Below are positions 9,424-19,930 of a stretch of DNA of 64,000 nt, one piece after another. This stretch comes from Streptomyces sp. NBC_01717 (GTDB taxonomy: Bacteria > Actinomycetota > Actinomycetes > Streptomycetales > Streptomycetaceae). Position 1 is the stretch's first letter; each line of letters opens with the position of its first letter. Where the stretch lies: NCBI RefSeq assembly GCF_036248255.1, contig NZ_CP109178.1, positions 1,426,001-1,490,000 of the forward strand, given 5' to 3'. The notes beneath the pieces are model-generated. The model was given only the letters and a program-made list of their open reading frames with translations. It was not told the origin of the DNA and searched no databases. The position numbers were made by a program, and so were the translations under genes.

Positions 9424-10121
9424 GGCGCCGTCCTCTCCGTGACGCGGGGCAGTACGGGCCGGCGTGCCGGGCGCTCAGGGGTCGGAGCCCCGGCCGCTCC
9501 GGCCAGGTCGATCAGTGCCTGGACGGTCGCTTCCCAGGACGGCAGGGCCTGTCGGGAGCGGAAGGCGAGCAGCGCGTCCATGGTGTCGCGCGGCAGCCGG
9601 ATCCAGCCGCAGCCCGGGAAGTGCTGCTCGATCATGTCCTTCCACACCGCCACCGGCATGCGGCAGGAGGCCTCGCGGTCCCAGGGCACCGGCTCGACGT
9701 GGAAGCCGCTGTCCCCGGTGAAGGCGGTGCCGGAGAAGAGCAGGAGGAGCGGCACCTCGCCGTCCTGGAGCGCGTCGAAGTAGCGTGTCGCGGCGACGTC
9801 CAGGTCGTAGGTGCAGGGCACGACGAGGTCCACCTCGGTCTCCGTGGTGAATGACGGGACCATCAGGGAGACCTGGGCGAACTGCAGGGGCTGGAGTGTG
9901 TTTCCCCAGCGTGAGCGGTCACCGAAGAGGTCGTGCAGTCCGTCCGCCTCGGCCTGCTCGTAGCCGCGCCGGCCGGGTTCGATACGGATCTGGCAGCGAA
10001 GCGCGAGGGCGTGCACCCGGGCTTCCGGGGACGCGGTGATGCGCAGCCGGAGGACCAGCGTGGGGCCCGCCGCGTACGGGTCGGCGCGGACTCCGGTGCA
10101 GGTGAAGGCGAATTCCGTCAC
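9420..10121 (-). CDS. hydrogenase-associated DUF6084-like protein
   Basis: A 233-residue protein of unknown function that I match from memory to DUF6084, a family co-occurring with this hydrogenase type. It is predicted soluble and beta-rich at the N-terminus (alternating hydrophobics in TLVLRLRITA), with a conserved-looking WGNTLQPLQFAQVSLMVPSF segment near residue 75. The GTG start at 10121 overlaps the upstream stop as GTGA, and its own stop overlaps the next start the same way. A longer in-phase open frame upstream is a shadow of the neighbouring gene. Expected role: assembly or structural accessory of the hydrogenase; unproven. Confidence 0.8.
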   Translation of the reverse strand: MTEFAFTCTGVRADPYAAGPTLVLRLRITASPEARVHALALRCQIRIEPGRRGYEQAEADGLHDLFGDRSRWGNTLQPLQFAQVSLMVPSFTTETEVDLVVPCTYDLDVAATRYFDALQDGEVPLLLLFSGTAFTGDSGFHVEPVPWDREASCRMPVAVWKDMIEQHFPGCGWIRLPRDTMDALLAFRSRQALPSWEATVQALIDLAGAAGAPTPERPARRPVLPRVTERTAP

Positions 10122-10789
10122 CGCGGCTGCCCCTTCTGCTGGGTCCGGGCGGCGCGTCCCTCGACGTGTGCGAAGAACGCCTGGAGGTCGGCCCTCGCCT
10201 CGGCCCCGCCGTCGAAGCCCTGCCAGAGGAGGCGCATGCGTCCCACCAGCTCGTAGCAGATGTCGATCGGTACGAGGTAGCACTCGGCCCGGCCCTCCGT
10301 GCGGCGCATCAGCAGCGCCTCGACGTCGGGTTCGAGCAGTGCGGCGAGGCGGGTGGTGCCGAGCACGGTCTGCCAGGTCTCCGGGTCGAGTTCGCTCTCG
10401 GTGGCTCCGGCCGGGCTCGGGTAGAGCGCGACCAGCCGGTCCAGAGCGGCGTTGCGGAAGAAGAACGCGACGCCGACCGGAATCTGCAGGAGTTCCCACG
10501 CACCGTCGTCGAGACGGTGGTCCGGATCGGACAGATAGCGGTCCGGGACCGTTCTGAAGCGTCCGTGGGCTGCGCCCGGCCGGTCGAAGAGCAGGGAGCA
10601 CGGGGTGCACGCGCAGGCCAGCGCCCGCTTCTCGGTGTCCACGAGATGCCGATGGCCGCCCTCGGTCACGGGCACGCCGCAGAGCTCGCAGCGCTCCTGC
10701 CGGGGTTCCGGCGGCGTGGTGAACCTGCGCAGGCCTCGGGGGCGGGCAGCGGGCTCCGGGCGCCCGGCGGGCGCCTGGGGTGCGATCAT
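10118..10789 (-). CDS. hydrogenase-associated DUF5947-like zinc-site protein
   Basis: A 223-residue protein that I match from memory to DUF5947, another companion of group 1h hydrogenases. The N-terminal third contains CELCGVP (about residue 34) and ACACTPCSLLF (about residue 58), which together look like a zinc ribbon or treble-clef site. The rest is alpha/beta and soluble. It overlaps its neighbours by four bases on both sides. The zinc site suggests protein-protein docking or a maturation role; no enzymatic motif is visible. Confidence 0.8.
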   Translation of the reverse strand: MIAPQAPAGRPEPAARPRGLRRFTTPPEPRQERCELCGVPVTEGGHRHLVDTEKRALACACTPCSLLFDRPGAAHGRFRTVPDRYLSDPDHRLDDGAWELLQIPVGVAFFFRNAALDRLVALYPSPAGATESELDPETWQTVLGTTRLAALLEPDVEALLMRRTEGRAECYLVPIDICYELVGRMRLLWQGFDGGAEARADLQAFFAHVEGRAARTQQKGQPR

Positions 10790-11403
10790 GGCGCCTTCGC
10801 CTCAACGGACTTCCCGGCCACGGAAGTTCCGGCCGGCGGACGGGTGGCGATCTGGAGCAGCGGTGGCTCCCGGTCGGTGGTCGAGGACTCCATCTCCACC
10901 TGGTTCACTTCCGGCACGAAGCAGGCCAGCGCGTCCTCGACGCTGCGCCGGGTCGCCGCGCCCGTGCTCGGGCAGCCGCAGCCACCGCCGTCACCGGCTT
11001 CGGACGAGGAGCGCAGCCGCAGAATGCCGGTCTCCTCGTCGAAGCCGACGACCTCGACAGGGTCACGGACGGAGTCGAGGGCGCGCGCGATGCGCGTGCC
11101 GATGTCCTCCGGGTGCAGGTCGTGCAGGGCCAGCAGGCTCGACACCAGTTCGTCGTCGAGCAGCGCGGCGAGCGGTCCGCTGCCGGTTCCGTGGTCCACG
11201 GGGGTGCTGAGGCGGTCGACGATACGAGCGAGGCCGGCGCCGTAGAAGTCCATCAGGACCCGCACCAGATCCTCGGCCGCGGCACCCACTTCCTGGTCTC
11301 CGACGGCGGTCAGACGGTCGAGCAGTTCTTCGACCCGCTGTCCGGCCTCCACGGCGTCGACGGCTCGCGGCGGTGCGACGGCCGACGGGGCTGCGGCGCT
11401 CAT
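10786..11403 (-). CDS. NifU-domain protein of hydrogenase operon
   Basis: A 205-residue protein with a NifU C-terminal-type Fe-S scaffold domain in its second half: GGGCGCPSTGA (about residues 137-147) holds the paired cysteines, preceded by the typical segment on dividing cysteine ligands and followed by VEDALACFVPEVNQVEM. The N-terminal half is an extension not found in minimal NifU/Nfu proteins. It starts with ATGA overlapping the large-subunit stop, so it is made together with the enzyme and probably loads Fe-S clusters into the small subunit or an electron carrier. Confidence 0.85.
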   Translation of the reverse strand: MSAAAPSAVAPPRAVDAVEAGQRVEELLDRLTAVGDQEVGAAAEDLVRVLMDFYGAGLARIVDRLSTPVDHGTGSGPLAALLDDELVSSLLALHDLHPEDIGTRIARALDSVRDPVEVVGFDEETGILRLRSSSEAGDGGGCGCPSTGAATRRSVEDALACFVPEVNQVEMESSTTDREPPLLQIATRPPAGTSVAGKSVEAKAP

Positions 11404-13196
11404 CCGGCCAGTCCGCTCAGTCCGGTGGGCACATGCATCTGCTTGACGGTCCTGCCGTCACCCACGTACATGTGGACGCCGCACGGCAGACAGGGGTCGA
11501 AGCTGCGGACTGCCCGCATGATGTCGATGCCCTTGAAGTTCTCCGGGGTGTTCTCCTCGAAGATCGGTGTGTTCTGCACCGCGTCCTCATAAGGGCCGGG
11601 AGTGCCGAACGTGTCCCGGGTGCTGGCGTTCCACGGAGTGGGCGGATAGGGGTGGTAGTTGGCGATCTTGCCGTCCCTGATCACCATGTGGTGGGAGAGC
11701 ACTCCCCGTACGGCCTCCGTGAAGCCGACCCCGATGCTCTCGTCCGGCACGTCGAACTTCTCCCAGGTCTGGGTGCGTCCGGCGCGGACCTCCTCGAGCC
11801 CCTTCTCGGCACAGTGCAGCGCGATGGCGGCGGCGTACGCCTGGAAGTAGGTGCGGGCGCGGTTGCGTTCCAGCGCGTTGCTCCACTTCGGGATCTTCCA
11901 CTCGAAGGTGGTCTCGGGCTTGGTCATCGTGCGCGGCAGGTTGATGACGACGCTGTGGCCGGTGGACTTCACATAACCGACGTCGACGAGCCCGGACAGG
12001 GCGGTGGACCAGAGGCGGGCGATGGGGCCGCCTCCGGTGTCCAGTGCCAGGTGGTCCTTGCCGTCGAACCAGCGGGGCGACATCACCCAGCTGTACTTGT
12101 CGTCGAAATTCCGCTTCTGCGGGGCGGGGATGGTGTGCTGGTTCCACGGGTGGCGGGGGTCCACCGGGTTGCCCAGCGGGTCGTGGGTGACGAACTGTTC
12201 CCGGCCCTGCCAGTCGTCGTAGTACGAACTGCCGAGCAGGATCCGGATGCCGAGGTTGATCTCGGTGAGGTCGTTGGTGACCAGTTTGCCGTCCACGATC
12301 ACGCCGGGGGTGACGAACATCTTCCGTCCCCAGTCCGTCATGTTGGCGTACGTGAAGTCGCAGTACTCGGGGTCGTTGAGCGCTCCCCAACAGCCGAGCA
12401 GCACCCGTCGGCGGCCGACCTCCTCGTACCCGGGCAGCGCCTCGTAGAAGAAGTCGAACAGGTCGTCGTGCAGGGGAACGACCCGCTTCATGAACTCCAC
12501 GTACCGCATGAGGCGGCTGAGGTAGTCCGTGAAGAGCTGGACGGACGCGATCGTTCCCACACCGCCCGGGTAGAGCGTGGAGGGGTGCACATGGCGCCCT
12601 TCCATCAGGCAGAACATCTCCCGCGTGTAGCGGCTCACTTGAAGAGCCTCGCGGTAGAACTCCCCCTCGATGGGGTTGAGGGAGCGCATGATGTCGGCGA
12701 TCGTGCGGTAGCCGTGCTCCCCGGCGTGCGGCGCCTCGGTGCGCTCGGCGAGCTCCAGGACTCCGGGGTTGGTCTCGCGGACCATCTTCTCGCAGTAGTC
12801 GACCCCGACCAGGTTCTCCTGGAAGATGTTGTGGTCGAACATGTACTCCGCCGACTCGCCCAGGTTGATGATCCACTCAGCGAGGTGCGGCGGCTTCACC
12901 CCGTAGGCCATGTTCTGCGTGTACACGGAACATGTGGCGTGGTTGTCGCCGCAGATCCCGCAGATGCGGCTGGTGATGAAGTGGGCGTCCCGGGGGTCCT
13001 TGCCCCGCATGAAGACGCTGTAGCCACGGAAGACCGACGAAGTGCTGTAGCACTCCGCGACCCGCTTCTGTTTGAAGTCGATCTTCGTGTGGATGCCGAG
13101 ACTGCCTACGATCCGGGTGATCGGATCCCAGGCCATCTCGACGAGGCCACTGCCGTCGCCGGCCGCCTTCGTCGTGGATGCCATTGTGTGTGCCAT
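11400..13196 (-). CDS. hhyL: [NiFe]-hydrogenase large subunit, group 1h type
   Basis: A 598-residue large subunit that carries the NiFe active site of an H2-uptake hydrogenase. The N-terminal nickel motif RICGICGDNHATC places C79 and C82 as ligands. The C-terminal motif DPCLPCGVH (C569, C572, H575) is followed by a 23-residue tail beginning MYVGDGR that the HyaD-type protease should remove after His575. The sequence and the companion genes fit the actinobacterial high-affinity group 1h (Hhy) rather than Hup types. AGAAGGG lies just before the ATG. Cytosolic or loosely membrane-attached location is inferred from the absence of any signal on its partner. Confidence 0.96.
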   Translation of the reverse strand: MAHTMASTTKAAGDGSGLVEMAWDPITRIVGSLGIHTKIDFKQKRVAECYSTSSVFRGYSVFMRGKDPRDAHFITSRICGICGDNHATCSVYTQNMAYGVKPPHLAEWIINLGESAEYMFDHNIFQENLVGVDYCEKMVRETNPGVLELAERTEAPHAGEHGYRTIADIMRSLNPIEGEFYREALQVSRYTREMFCLMEGRHVHPSTLYPGGVGTIASVQLFTDYLSRLMRYVEFMKRVVPLHDDLFDFFYEALPGYEEVGRRRVLLGCWGALNDPEYCDFTYANMTDWGRKMFVTPGVIVDGKLVTNDLTEINLGIRILLGSSYYDDWQGREQFVTHDPLGNPVDPRHPWNQHTIPAPQKRNFDDKYSWVMSPRWFDGKDHLALDTGGGPIARLWSTALSGLVDVGYVKSTGHSVVINLPRTMTKPETTFEWKIPKWSNALERNRARTYFQAYAAAIALHCAEKGLEEVRAGRTQTWEKFDVPDESIGVGFTEAVRGVLSHHMVIRDGKIANYHPYPPTPWNASTRDTFGTPGPYEDAVQNTPIFEENTPENFKGIDIMRAVRSFDPCLPCGVHMYVGDGRTVKQMHVPTGLSGLAG

Positions 13197-13281
13197 AACC
13201 CTTCTGGGAAGCGGGAGTTGAGGGAGGGGGAGCGAAGGCGCGCCGTCCGTCGATCGCGGAGCGGTGGCGCCGGGCGGTCGG

Positions 13282-14367
13282 TCACCAGGGCGGGCGGTAC
13301 CCGGTGGTCAGCTTCTTGCCCGTGTGACGCCACTTCGGTTCCTTGTCCACGGTCCTGGCCGTGACCGACCGGAGTCTGCGGATCACCGCCCCATACGCTC
13401 CGCTGGCGCCGACGGATACCTTTCCGCCGGGCGGTTCGTCCATGAACGGCATGAACTTGTCGGGGAAGCCCGGCATGGTGCAGGCGATACAGATGCCGCC
13501 GACGTTCGGGCAGCCGCCGATGCCGTTCATCCAGCCACGCTTGGGGACGTTGCACTTGACGACGGGGCCCCAGCAGCCGAGCTTGACCAGGCACTTGGGC
13601 GAGTCGTACGTGGTGGCGAACTGGCCCTGCTCGTAGTAGCCGGCCCGGTCGCACCCCTCGTGCACGGTGGCGCCGAAGAGCCAGGTCGGGCGCAGCTTGT
13701 CGTCCAGCGGAATCATCGGAGCGGAGCCCACCGCCTGGTAGAGCAGGTAGGTGAGGGTCTCCGAGAAGTTGTCCGGCTGGATCGGGCAGCCTGGCACGCA
13801 CACGATCGGGATGCCGGCCTTCGAGGTCCAGTCCCAGCCCAGGTAGTCGGGCACGCCCATGGCACCCGTCGGGTTGCCGGCCATCGCATGGATGCCGCCG
13901 TACGTGGCGCAGGTTCCGATGGCGACGACCGCCAGGGCCTTGGGCGCCAGCCGGTCGATCCATTCACTGGTCGTGATCGGCTGGCCGGTCTCCGGGTTGT
14001 CGCCGAAGCCGCACCAGTACCCCTCCTGCTTGATCGACTCGTTGGGGATGGACCCCTCGACGACCAGCACGAAGGGATCGATCTCGCCACGTTCGCCCTT
14101 GAAGAACCACTCGATGAAGGTGTCCGCACCGCCCACCGGACCGCATTCGAAGTCGATCAGGGGCCAGTGGACCTGGATCTTCGGCAGGCCCGGCAGCACA
14201 CCGAGGACGATTTCCTCGATACTCGGCTGCATCGCCGCCGTCAGCGACACCGAGTCGCCGTCACAGCTCAGCCCCGCGTTGATCCAGAGGATGTGGATCG
14301 GGGACTCCTCGTCGCCGGCCGCACCGTCTGCGCGGTCGCCGACCGTGTTCGCTGTTGCTGCATCCAT
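13282..14367 (-). CDS. hhyS: [NiFe]-hydrogenase small subunit, group 1h type
   Basis: A 361-residue Fe-S small subunit that conducts electrons from the NiFe site. There is no Tat signal peptide: the mature-like sequence HILWINAGLSCDGDS starts at residue 25. In the proximal-cluster motif the usual C-x-x-C reads C35-D-G-D38, so one cysteine ligand is replaced by aspartate, a known mark of the actinobacterial oxygen-tolerant class. Further cluster cysteines are seen in GTCATYGG, PGCPIQP, HEGCDRAGYYEQG, GCWGPVVKCNVPKRGW and CPNVGGICIACTMPGF. AAGGAG precedes the ATG. It lies 85 bases upstream of the large subunit in the same operon. Confidence 0.96.
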   Translation of the reverse strand: MDAATANTVGDRADGAAGDEESPIHILWINAGLSCDGDSVSLTAAMQPSIEEIVLGVLPGLPKIQVHWPLIDFECGPVGGADTFIEWFFKGERGEIDPFVLVVEGSIPNESIKQEGYWCGFGDNPETGQPITTSEWIDRLAPKALAVVAIGTCATYGGIHAMAGNPTGAMGVPDYLGWDWTSKAGIPIVCVPGCPIQPDNFSETLTYLLYQAVGSAPMIPLDDKLRPTWLFGATVHEGCDRAGYYEQGQFATTYDSPKCLVKLGCWGPVVKCNVPKRGWMNGIGGCPNVGGICIACTMPGFPDKFMPFMDEPPGGKVSVGASGAYGAVIRRLRSVTARTVDKEPKWRHTGKKLTTGYRPPW

Positions 14368-14426
14368 GGGGATGTCTCCTTGGGGAGCTCTGCGCTGAAA
14401 GCCCGCTTTTCGGCCTTCCTGTCCAG

Positions 14427-16211
14427 CTAACCGTCAGTCGGTCCGGGTACATCGGTGAGCGCCGCCGTTGCGGTGACGGCACGGTCCCGGGTGGCGGACG
14501 GCTGGGCCGTGCGCCTTCCGGGTACGCCGACGCCGAGGTGAGGCGGCGTCCGGGTCGGGGGTTCCTTGCGTACGAAGGCACGGCGCAGGCGGTGGTACGG
14601 GGCGTCCAGGTCGAAGAAGATGGACCGCATCGCGGCCAGTTCCTCCTGCCGGTAGGCGGCCAGCGGCTTGAGCGCCTCCTGGCGCTCGAGCGCCGTCTTC
14701 TTCCGGGCGATCCGTGCCTGTGCGGCGGTCGACGAGGCCAGCCGGGCGGCCAGTCGAACGGCCTCGCCCGGGAAGTCCTGGGGCCGGCAGGCGATGGTCC
14801 GGTCCACCAGGCCGAGCCGCTCGGCGGCTTCGGCGCCGAGCGGCAGCGCCTCGCGGGAGATCCGCTCGGCCGTCTCGGGCCCCACTCTGCTCGGCAGGGT
14901 ACGGGTCCAGTACTCCGAGCCGGACAGTCCCATCAGCCGGTAGTGCGGGTTGAGCACCGAGCCCCTGCGGCACCACACCTCGTCGGCGGCCAGCGCGAGC
15001 ATCGCTCCACCGGCGGCGGCGTTGCCGCCCACGGCGGCGACCACCAGCCGGTCGGTGGTGGTCAGCACGGCCTCCACCAGGTCGTTCATGGCGTTGATGT
15101 TGGCCCAGGACTCCTCGGCGGGGTCGGCCGCCGCCTCGATGACGTTCAGGTGGATGCCGTTGGAGAAGAAGTCCCGGCCGCCGCCCAGCACCAGGACCGA
15201 GGTGGGCCGGGAGCAGGCGGTCCGGTAGGCGTCCAGGAGGCGTGTGCACTGCGTGGTGCTCATGGCCCCGCCGGGGAACGAGAACGTCAGATGTCCGACG
15301 GCACCGGTCTCCTCGTAGCGGATGTCGGTCCAGGTTCCGCGGCGCCCGGATGCGTCCGGCGGGACCGGGTCCGCAGGCAGCGGTGGCAGCCGGTCGCCGA
15401 GCGCCAGGACGGCGGGGAGCCTGAACGGGGCCGGCTGTCCCGGCTGCCGCCTGGCGCGCAGCTCCGGGATCCATACGGCGCCGTCGACGGTGGCCCGGCA
15501 GACCCCACCGGCCCGCGTGGCCAGCAGCTCTCCGGGGCGGCCGCGCAGCCGGTCCTCGGGGTGCCCCCCGTGCAGGAACCACTCGCCGCCGAGCAGTTCG
15601 TCCAGCACGCCGGGCTGCGAGTCGGCCGCCCGCAGCTTTCGCAGCACGGTCCCGGTGGGGTCGGAGCGCCAGTCGATCCGCCGTCGTTCCTGACGGAGAT
15701 ACGGCCGGGTGCCGTCCGTGGCACGTGAGCCGTCCTGGGGCCGGGGGGTGTACATCCCCGAGGCGAACCGGTCGACGGCCCGCAGCACCGCTGTCAGCGC
15801 CGCGTCGGAGACCTCGTTGCGGTACAGGTCGCTCTTGCCCACCTGCGGAACGGAGAACTCCACCGACGCCCAGACGTCTCCGGCATCCATCTCCTCGTCG
15901 GCCTGCAGAACCGTTACGCCCCAACGGGTGACGCCCTCGTGGATCGCCCAGTCGAGTGAGGACGGTCCGCGGTCGCCGACGGGTCCTGGATGGACGATGA
16001 GGCAGGTGTGCGCCGACCACACGTCACGCGGGATGGCGGTCCTGAGCATCGGAGCCACGATCAGGTCCGGCGCGAACCCCCGGACCGCGTCCCGCAGATG
16101 GACGTCGGAGAGTGCGAGTCCGACCGCCACGGTGTGGCCCCGGTCCCGCAGCTCCGCGTGGACGCGCTGAGTAAGGCTGTTGAACGCACTCGCGACGAGC
16201 AGGATGTGCAC
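14427..16211 (-). CDS. hypX: HypX, CO-ligand synthase for aerobic hydrogenase maturation
   Basis: A 594-residue HypX/HoxX. The family converts formyl-tetrahydrofolate through formyl-CoA to CO, the CO ligand source for NiFe hydrogenases made in air. The N-terminal half is formyltransferase-like (VHILLVASAFNS start, HPGPVGDRGPSSLDWAI near residue 95). The C-terminal half is a crotonase fold (YEETGAVGHLTFSFPGG, GGGRDFFSNGIHLN, GGNAAAGGAMLALAADEV). The GTG at 16211 is chosen because it has GGGAG upstream and gives the normal N-terminus; upstream in-frame codons encode unrelated low-complexity sequence. It is the first gene of the hydrogenase operon, 59 bases before the small-subunit gene. Confidence 0.93.
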   Translation of the reverse strand: MHILLVASAFNSLTQRVHAELRDRGHTVAVGLALSDVHLRDAVRGFAPDLIVAPMLRTAIPRDVWSAHTCLIVHPGPVGDRGPSSLDWAIHEGVTRWGVTVLQADEEMDAGDVWASVEFSVPQVGKSDLYRNEVSDAALTAVLRAVDRFASGMYTPRPQDGSRATDGTRPYLRQERRRIDWRSDPTGTVLRKLRAADSQPGVLDELLGGEWFLHGGHPEDRLRGRPGELLATRAGGVCRATVDGAVWIPELRARRQPGQPAPFRLPAVLALGDRLPPLPADPVPPDASGRRGTWTDIRYEETGAVGHLTFSFPGGAMSTTQCTRLLDAYRTACSRPTSVLVLGGGRDFFSNGIHLNVIEAAADPAEESWANINAMNDLVEAVLTTTDRLVVAAVGGNAAAGGAMLALAADEVWCRRGSVLNPHYRLMGLSGSEYWTRTLPSRVGPETAERISREALPLGAEAAERLGLVDRTIACRPQDFPGEAVRLAARLASSTAAQARIARKKTALERQEALKPLAAYRQEELAAMRSIFFDLDAPYHRLRRAFVRKEPPTRTPPHLGVGVPGRRTAQPSATRDRAVTATAALTDVPGPTDG

Positions 16212-16390
16212 GGCGGACTCCCAGCGGCTCTGAGGTTCTGCGGCTCTGCGGCTCCCGGCCGGAGCGGGTCCGGCCGCCTGCAAGCCTCGGACACACCCGA
16301 CGGGCTCCGTCATCACCGGGCGGCGGAGTCACTCGAAAGGGGGAACGTCCTGCGGCCACCCGACGGCCGGGAACACAGCCATGGGGGCGA

Positions 16391-16428
16391 CGGTGCGTGA
16401 GGGTGGGCAGGGCGGCCCTGACGCACCG
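16391..16428 (-). terminator. terminator after DoxX gene
   Basis: CGGTGCGT (16391-16398) pairs with ACGCACCG (16421-16428) around an inner GGGC/GCCC stem. It lies between the DoxX stop and the start of the hypX operon, so it would insulate the hydrogenase operon. Confidence 0.5.
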
Positions 16429-16433
16429 TCGGC

Positions 16434-16958
16434 TCAGTTCTCGGCCGCGTTCTTCCTCAGCCCCCTGGACCGCTTCCCGACGACGACCACGACCCCGGCC
16501 GCACTGCCCGCGAAGGCGAGGGCGACGATCCGCGGCCGGTTGAGGAGGTGATGGGTCGCGTGGTCGAGGGAGTACCGGCCGGGGCCGGTCAGGCCGATCG
16601 CGGCGGCGGTGAAGCCGAGGAAGGCCGGGTACTCGTACCCGCCGCCCTGCGCGAAGAAGCCCGCGGGCGCGTGGACGGCGACGGCGGCCGACATGATGCC
16701 CGCAGCGGCCGCTCCGGCGACGGGGGTGGCGAGGCCGAGGGCCAGCAGGGCGCCGCTGCCCGCCTCACCGAGTCCGGCGACGACGGCACTGCGCCCGGGC
16801 GGATGGAAGCCCATGGCCTGCATGCCCGCGGTGGTCCCCTCGATCCCCCCACCGCCGAACCAGCCGAACAGCTTCTGACTGCCGTGTGCGGCCAGGACCG
16901 CGCCGGTGCCGACTCGCAGGAGGAGCAGACCGAGGTCACGCCGGTCGAGGCAGGCCAT
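16434..16958 (-). CDS. DoxX family membrane protein
   Basis: A 174-residue DoxX-family membrane protein with about four hydrophobic segments. The family hallmark LGLLLLRVGTGAVLAAHGSQKLFGWFGGGG is split across residues 9-38. Relatives interact with thioredoxin-like or quinone-linked redox systems, but most members have no defined role. It has its own terminator and is divergent from the flavoprotein gene at 17164, sharing the intergenic region that holds a large palindrome. Not obviously part of the hydrogenase operon. Confidence 0.88.
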   Translation of the reverse strand: MACLDRRDLGLLLLRVGTGAVLAAHGSQKLFGWFGGGGIEGTTAGMQAMGFHPPGRSAVVAGLGEAGSGALLALGLATPVAGAAAAGIMSAAVAVHAPAGFFAQGGGYEYPAFLGFTAAAIGLTGPGRYSLDHATHHLLNRPRIVALAFAGSAAGVVVVVGKRSRGLRKNAAEN

Positions 16959-17086
16959 GGGGGTCTCCGTGGAGTTCGGGTGTGTTCCGGGTCACGGATC
17001 CACTCTCCGCACCACGACGGGTGGACGTGCCCCGGTGCTACTCCGTCCGGGGGCCGCCATCCGGCGGTGAGCAAATGCGACGCAGG

Positions 17087-17101
17087 TCATTGTGCAACTT
17101 G

Positions 17102-17112
<11 letters not shown>
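17087..17112. promoter_or_regulatory. 26-bp perfect palindrome (operator)
   Basis: TCATTGTGCAAC, then TT, then the exact reverse complement of the first 12 bases. It overlaps the proposed -35 box of the flavoprotein promoter and lies between divergent genes, the usual place for a dimeric repressor site. The nearby PadR gene (19249) is a candidate regulator; a regulator encoded elsewhere is equally possible. Confidence 0.75.
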
Positions 17113-19185
<2,073 letters not shown>

Positions 19186-19248
19186 CGACGGGCCGCTGCG
19201 CCCGGGGCCCACGGCTCCGGGCGTGGCGCCGTCCTTAGGATGCGTCCC

Positions 19249-19809
19249 ATGTCACTCCCGAACGCGATCCTCACCGCCCTGCTCGAGAAGCCGTCGTCGG
19301 GGCTGGAGCTGACCCGCAGGTTCGACCGGTCGATCGGCTACTTCTGGTCGTCCACGCACCAGCAGATCTATCGCGAACTCGGGAAGCTGGAGGAGGCCGG
19401 ACAGATCCGGGCCCTGCCGTCGACCCAACCGGCCCGTGGCCGGAAGAAGGAGTACGAGGTGCTGCCCGCCGGCCGCGAGGCGCTGGCCGCCTGGGTGGCG
19501 CTCCCGGAGGACCCGAAGCAGATCCGCGATCCGCTGCTCCTGCGGATGCGTGCGGCGGCCGTGGTCGGCGCACCGGGCCTCACGGCGGAGCTACGCCGCC
19601 ACTTGGCGTTGCACGAGAAGCAGCTGGCCGAGTATCTGGCGATCGAGAAGCGGGACTTCCCAGCCGGTCGGGACTCCGAGGCGGACCGGCTGCGGCATCT
19701 GGTGCTGCGCGGCGGAATCGATCTGGAGAACTTCTGGATCGGCTGGCTGAGCCGGGCTCTGGCGCAGGACGCCGGTTCAGTCACCCCGGCGAGCCCGTCC
19801 GGCCCATGA
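19249..19809 (+). CDS. PadR family transcriptional regulator
   Basis: A 186-residue PadR-type regulator. The winged helix occupies residues 1-80 (LTALLEKPSSGLELTRRF, then HQQIYRELGKLEEAGQIRAL and the wing with RGRKKEYEVL), followed by a C-terminal helical dimerisation domain (HLALHEKQLAEYLAIEKRDF). The second ATG gives the family-typical N-terminus and is used as start. It follows the flavoprotein gene by about 60 bases in the same direction and may regulate it through the 26-bp palindrome. The inducing ligand is unknown; phenolic acids are ligands for some relatives. Confidence 0.9.
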   Translation: MSLPNAILTALLEKPSSGLELTRRFDRSIGYFWSSTHQQIYRELGKLEEAGQIRALPSTQPARGRKKEYEVLPAGREALAAWVALPEDPKQIRDPLLLRMRAAAVVGAPGLTAELRRHLALHEKQLAEYLAIEKRDFPAGRDSEADRLRHLVLRGGIDLENFWIGWLSRALAQDAGSVTPASPSGP

Positions 19810-19930
19810 GGGCCGTCCTGGGGACGTCTGATCAGGGCGGTCGCCGAGGACGGTCGACGAAGGCCGCGTACGAGGGCGGGGTGGCAGACCGGCCGTACCC
19901 GGCCCGCCATCCCGCCCCGCCCCACCCGCG

